64,000 nt of DNA from contig NZ_LT985755.1 in assembly GCF_900290285.1 (NCBI RefSeq), positions 386,431 to 450,430 of the forward strand, read 5' to 3'. The notes under the pieces were generated by a model that saw only the letters and a list, made by a program, of their open reading frames with translations, did no database searches and was not told the DNA's origin. A program made the position numbers and the translations under genes. This document shows positions 60,549 to 64,000 of this stretch, in pieces. Numbering within the stretch: the first letter of the stretch is position 1; each line of letters opens with the position of its first letter. This DNA comes from Candidatus Centipeda massiliensis. Its GTDB lineage: Bacteria > Bacillota > Negativicutes > Selenomonadales > Selenomonadaceae.

Positions 60549-61436
60549 TCATTTCAGCAGGCCATGTGCACGCAGAGCCGCGTCCAGCTTCGCCGCATTC
60601 GCCGGCTCCATCTCCGTGAGAGGCATACGCAGGGGACCCGCATCGTAGCCGAGGCGGCGCATCGCCGTCTTGACGGGAATCGGGTTCACCTCGCAGAAGA
60701 GCGCGTCGATGAGATCGGCATACGCAACCTGCATACGCCCTGCCTCCGCCGCATTGCCGTCGAAATAGTGCTGGCAGATATCATGCGTCGCCTTCGGCGC
60801 GATATTCGAGAGCACAGAGATGACACCCGACCCGCCGAGCGAGAGAATGGGGACGATCTGATCATCGTTGCCCGAGTAGACGGCGAAATCATCGCCCGTC
60901 GCCGCACGCATGCGCAGGATCGCGGAGAGATCACCGCTCGCCTCCTTAACCCCGACGATGCGCGGGTGCTTGGCGAGCGCCGCGTATGTCTCCGTCTTGA
61001 TATTGACTCCCGTGCGCGAAGGTACATTGTAGAGAATCGCGGGGATATTCACGCTGTCTGCAATCTTCGTGTAGTGCGCGATCAGACCGTTCTGCGTGCA
61101 CTTATTGTAGTACGGCGTCACGAGAAGGAGTGCGTCCGCACCGAACTGCTCCGCATACTTCGACAACTCGATTGCGTAGGAGGTTTCATTTGAGCCGGTT
61201 CCCGCCACAACGGGAATACGCCCCTTCACCTGCTCCACCGTATAGCGGATCGCCTCACGGTGCTCCGCATCCGTCATCGTCGCGGACTCGCCCGTCGTCC
61301 CTGTGATAACGATGGCATCCGTGCCGCCCGCGATCTGATCCTCGATAATCCGCCCGAGTTCCGTATAGTTCACGCCTGTCTCTGTAAACGGCGTAATGAT
61401 GGCGACGCCGGCACCACGGAAAACTTTCTTCTTCAT
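60549..61436 (-). CDS. dapA: 4-Hydroxy-tetrahydrodipicolinate synthase
   Basis: This 295-residue enzyme condenses pyruvate with aspartate semialdehyde, the entry to lysine and diaminopimelate (cell-wall) synthesis. It has VAIITPFTETGVNYTELG, ITGTTGESATM, ILYNVPSRTGVN with the Tyr of the catalytic triad, and VGVKEASGD with the Schiff-base Lys. The ATG at 61436 follows AAGGGGGAACC. It is 66 bases behind the M16 peptidase gene and is followed by a hairpin terminator. Confidence 0.96.
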   Translation of the reverse strand: MKKKVFRGAGVAIITPFTETGVNYTELGRIIEDQIAGGTDAIVITGTTGESATMTDAEHREAIRYTVEQVKGRIPVVAGTGSNETSYAIELSKYAEQFGADALLLVTPYYNKCTQNGLIAHYTKIADSVNIPAILYNVPSRTGVNIKTETYAALAKHPRIVGVKEASGDLSAILRMRAATGDDFAVYSGNDDQIVPILSLGGSGVISVLSNIAPKATHDICQHYFDGNAAEAGRMQVAYADLIDALFCEVNPIPVKTAMRRLGYDAGPLRMPLTEMEPANAAKLDAALRAHGLLK

Positions 61437-61502
61437 GGCAGGTTCCCCCTTCAAAATCATCTTCTGCTATTATCCCACGCGCGGTATGAAAAGTCAAAAA
61501 CT

Positions 61503-64000
61503 TTATGTCCGCAGTGCGGGGCAGATCTCATCGAAGAGCGCGGCATTCGCGCGAATCTTCTCCTCGCCGCCGAGGACGCAGCGCACATTTTCACGCATCG
61601 CCGCCTCCACGAGCGGCGCGAGTGCACGCACATCCTCCTGACGTGCCGTCAGGATCTCCTCACGCGCACGCTGGCGATCCTCCCACGTAATGCCGCGCAG
61701 GTGGAACGTCGCCGCGATATCCCCCTTCATCTGCGGCGTCAGCGGCGCGTCCACGCCGCTCATCGTACCGATGATGAACTTGTCCATCTCGCGGTCGGAC
61801 ACGTCGAACGACCGCACATAGTCCGCCGTCTCATCGAGAACGGCAAACGTCTCCGCGAGATTCGGATCGCGGTAGGAGGAAAAAATCATAAAGCCGTTTC
61901 GATTGAACTGCGTCATAGCACCGTACGCACCGCCCTGCACGCGGATGCGCGTCCAGAAATAATCATAGCGCAGCAGCGTTTCCAGCACACGCAGAACTCC
62001 CGTATAGGCGAATCCAAGCTTGATAAAGTTCGCGCCCTTCGCCACATACTGAACGCGGCTCTGCGTCATCAGCCCCTCATTCTTCGGCACAATCTCCCAT
62101 GTGTACGGCGCTGCAGGAAACAACACGGATGAGATCTTTTGTTGGAACTCCGCAAGCCCTGCTGCAATCTCATCATAGTCAGCGGCAGGTGCCGTGACGC
62201 TGACCATCAGATCATTTGCATTGAAGATCTGCGGCAGAATGCGCCGAAACGCCGCCTGCATCTCCACATGGCGTGCTTCGAAGTTATCCTTGAACGTGCG
62301 CAGGAAGTCATGGAACGGCAGTCCGCCGACCTCGGCATAGCGCCCCGCGGGCGTCAGATCGGCAGCGATCCGCGCAGCAACTACCTGATTTGCCGCACGC
62401 TGGAGCGAGAGCTCCATCCCCGTCTTTCCCTCATCGATCAGCTCGCGGACACGCTTTGCCCCCGAGAAGTCGCTCTCCGTCATGATCTCCGCAAGCAGAT
62501 CAAAGAGGCGCGGCAGATTCCCCTTCAGTACCTTCGCGCGGAGCTTGAAGCGCGGCAGGAGAGAGTCCGGCTCGCCCGCGCGCGTGTAGGCAACGATGTC
62601 CGCGCCGAAACCGCCCGTGTAGAGACTGCGCAGCATCGCGAGCTCCGCATAGCTGTGCCGCGCGGTATCGACTGCTCCGAACATCTCCGCGAGGAGGTAC
62701 GCATACGGCAGATCTGCCTGTGCGACCGCCGCCATCGGAAAGTAAAAATTCAGATAGACAATCCCGTTCGTCTCGATATCCGAGTAGAGTATCTTCGTCC
62801 CTGCACAGTCACGCAGATCGAGCGGCAGACGCTCCGCCTCCGCACGGATATCGGAGCGTGCGAGAATTGGAATCGACGCAAGCGCCTCCTCCGTATCCGG
62901 CTCCTCCTGCGCCTCCTTGAGCGCCGCACAGGACGCTAAGACCTCTGCAATCTCCTCGGCACTCATCGCGGCTTTTTTCTCCGCAAGGATCTTCTCCTGT
63001 GCCGCCTCGCGCTCCTGCCCGAGCGTACGGCTCGGCGCGAGCGTCACGAGAGCCTCATGCGGATTCTCAAGGAAGGATTCTCGAATCACCTGCTCAAAAT
63101 AGCCGTTTTCGAGTCCTGCTTTGAGTTCGGCAAGCACGTCCTCATAGCGCAGATAGTCCGCAGGCGCGCCATCGTAGAGCCACGTCTTCATCATGCGGAT
63201 GCCGTAGATCAGCCCCTTTGGCGACGACCCGAAGTCCGACTCGCGCAGACGGAACTCAAGCGTATTGAGCGACGCCTGCACGAGCGTGTGATCGAGTTCC
63301 CCGTCCGCGAGTTTCCGCAGCGTATCTTTGACAATCCGCACAAACTCATCCGCGCGTGCCGTCTCTGATTTGCTGACAATGATGCTGAAGAGCGGCTGCA
63401 GAATATCACTCTCATAGTTCGAGTCGACATCGCGCCCAAGCCCCGCATCGATGAGTGCCTGTCGCAGCGGCGCACCCTGCATACGCAGCAGCGCATGGTC
63501 GAGGATCTGGAGCGCCATCACACGCTTTCGATCCGCCGTGTCGCCGATCACCCAGTTCAGCGAGAGAAAACTGTTTTCCTCCAGCGGCTCCTCCGCCCCA
63601 ATCGGATAGAAATGTGCCTTGTCGACGCGCCCCGCGAACGCCTGTTGACGGTCGATGCGCGAGGGCACGGAAATCCGCTCGAAATGCGAGAGATACGCGC
63701 GGTCGAGGTAGGCGAGCTTCTCCTCGATATCCATGTCTCCGTAAAGATAGATATAGCTGTTCGACGGATGATAGTAACGCGCGTGGAAATCGAGGAACAT
63801 CTCCTGTGTGAGCGTCGGGATCGCCTCGGGATCGCCGCCCGACTCACAGCCATACGTCGTATCGGGATAGAGCGCCGCCATGATGCGGCTGCCGAGGAGA
63901 TCATCGGGCGCCGAGAGCGCCCCCTTCATCTCATTGTAGACAACGCCGCTGTAGGAGAGCGGTGCATCCGCATCCTCGAGTTCGTAGTGCCAGCCCTCCT
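61503..64000 (-). CDS. M16 (insulinase/pitrilysin) peptidase, 5' end missing
   Basis: About 832 codons of the M16C type (PreP/Cym1-like) run off the window edge. The visible part begins in the segment near YNEMKGALSAPDDLL and continues with SNSYIYLYGDMD, FLSLNWVIGDTADRKRV and VMISVTAPAADYDE-like repeats. It ends NAALFDEICPALRT. The N-terminal inverted zinc motif HxxEH lies outside the window, so activity cannot be judged. The family degrades short peptides and presequences inside closed chambers. The frame is open to the last base. Confidence 0.9.
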   Translation of the reverse strand, partial: EGWHYELEDADAPLSYSGVVYNEMKGALSAPDDLLGSRIMAALYPDTTYGCESGGDPEAIPTLTQEMFLDFHARYYHPSNSYIYLYGDMDIEEKLAYLDRAYLSHFERISVPSRIDRQQAFAGRVDKAHFYPIGAEEPLEENSFLSLNWVIGDTADRKRVMALQILDHALLRMQGAPLRQALIDAGLGRDVDSNYESDILQPLFSIIVSKSETARADEFVRIVKDTLRKLADGELDHTLVQASLNTLEFRLRESDFGSSPKGLIYGIRMMKTWLYDGAPADYLRYEDVLAELKAGLENGYFEQVIRESFLENPHEALVTLAPSRTLGQEREAAQEKILAEKKAAMSAEEIAEVLASCAALKEAQEEPDTEEALASIPILARSDIRAEAERLPLDLRDCAGTKILYSDIETNGIVYLNFYFPMAAVAQADLPYAYLLAEMFGAVDTARHSYAELAMLRSLYTGGFGADIVAYTRAGEPDSLLPRFKLRAKVLKGNLPRLFDLLAEIMTESDFSGAKRVRELIDEGKTGMELSLQRAANQVVAARIAADLTPAGRYAEVGGLPFHDFLRTFKDNFEARHVEMQAAFRRILPQIFNANDLMVSVTAPAADYDEIAAGLAEFQQKISSVLFPAAPYTWEIVPKNEGLMTQSRVQYVAKGANFIKLGFAYTGVLRVLETLLRYDYFWTRIRVQGGAYGAMTQFNRNGFMIFSSYRDPNLAETFAVLDETADYVRSFDVSDREMDKFIIGTMSGVDAPLTPQMKGDIAATFHLRGITWEDRQRAREEILTARQEDVRALAPLVEAAMRENVRCVLGGEEKIRANAALFDEICPALRT

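Noticed and set aside
1-64000. tRNA or rRNA genes, CRISPR arrays or complete insertion sequences
   Set aside because: I checked the few gaps longer than about 100 bases and saw no cloverleaf, repeat-spacer pattern or transposase. The MITE-like copies are the only mobile-type sequences.

Overview
The window looks like chromosome from a diderm Firmicute of the class Negativicutes, most likely Selenomonas or a close relative. It has an RNA polymerase delta subunit, CheX-type proteins and YesM/AraC-type two-component genes, which are typical of Firmicutes. It also has TonB, three TonB-dependent outer-membrane receptors and a lipoprotein MsrAB, which imply an outer membrane. The DNA is GC-rich, nearly all genes lie on the minus strand, and GTG or TTG starts behind good Shine-Dalgarno sequences are common. 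This assignment comes from gene content only, without a database search.

Layout. 1-3.8 kb: an operon of a response regulator-CheX fusion, CheX, DUF1934, argS and rpoE. 3.8-6 kb: a VOC protein, a sodium/solute symporter and a rubredoxin. 6.2-9.9 kb: a YesM-type kinase, an AraC-type regulator and an orphan binding lipoprotein, resembling an HptRSA-type sensing triad. 10-20 kb: uvrC, leuA, DUF2156, manA, an NCS2 permease with an RluA-type synthase, an amino-acid binding protein and a zinc-ribbon protein, with three copies of a ~217 bp MITE-like element in the intergenic gaps. 20-28.5 kb: an eight-gene run from a strong promoter (amino-acid permease and ATPase, EamA exporter, short FtsZ paralogue, HD hydrolase, glnS, a small protein, an ion transporter), followed by a DUF1848 gene. 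28.6-30.4 kb: an acetyltransferase and a soluble PAS-MCP receptor.

30.4-54.5 kb is the centrepiece. A sigma-70-like promoter and a cobalamin riboswitch with its own terminator lead into 17 co-directional, mostly overlapping or tightly spaced genes ending at a terminator near 30.4 kb. They encode three TonB-dependent receptors, TonB, one BtuCD/FecCD-type ABC importer with three binding lipoproteins, a CobN chelatase with ChlI- and ChlD-type ATPases, a NifH/NifD/NifK-like reductase, a SPASM radical SAM protein and a TIM-barrel protein. My inference is a B12-regulated system that imports a metal-tetrapyrrole (corrinoid, haem or similar) and reduces, remodels or (de)metallates it. No corrinoid-ring or nitrogen-fixation genes are nearby, so the substrate is open.

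54.6-64 kb: a methionine sulfoxide reductase lipoprotein, a small GLEQ-repeat protein, ung, a compact folate operon (folE, folP, folB and a FolK-DHFR fusion), a homocysteine methyltransferase, dapA and the 3' part of an M16 peptidase gene. No rRNA, tRNA, CRISPR array or complete insertion sequence was seen.
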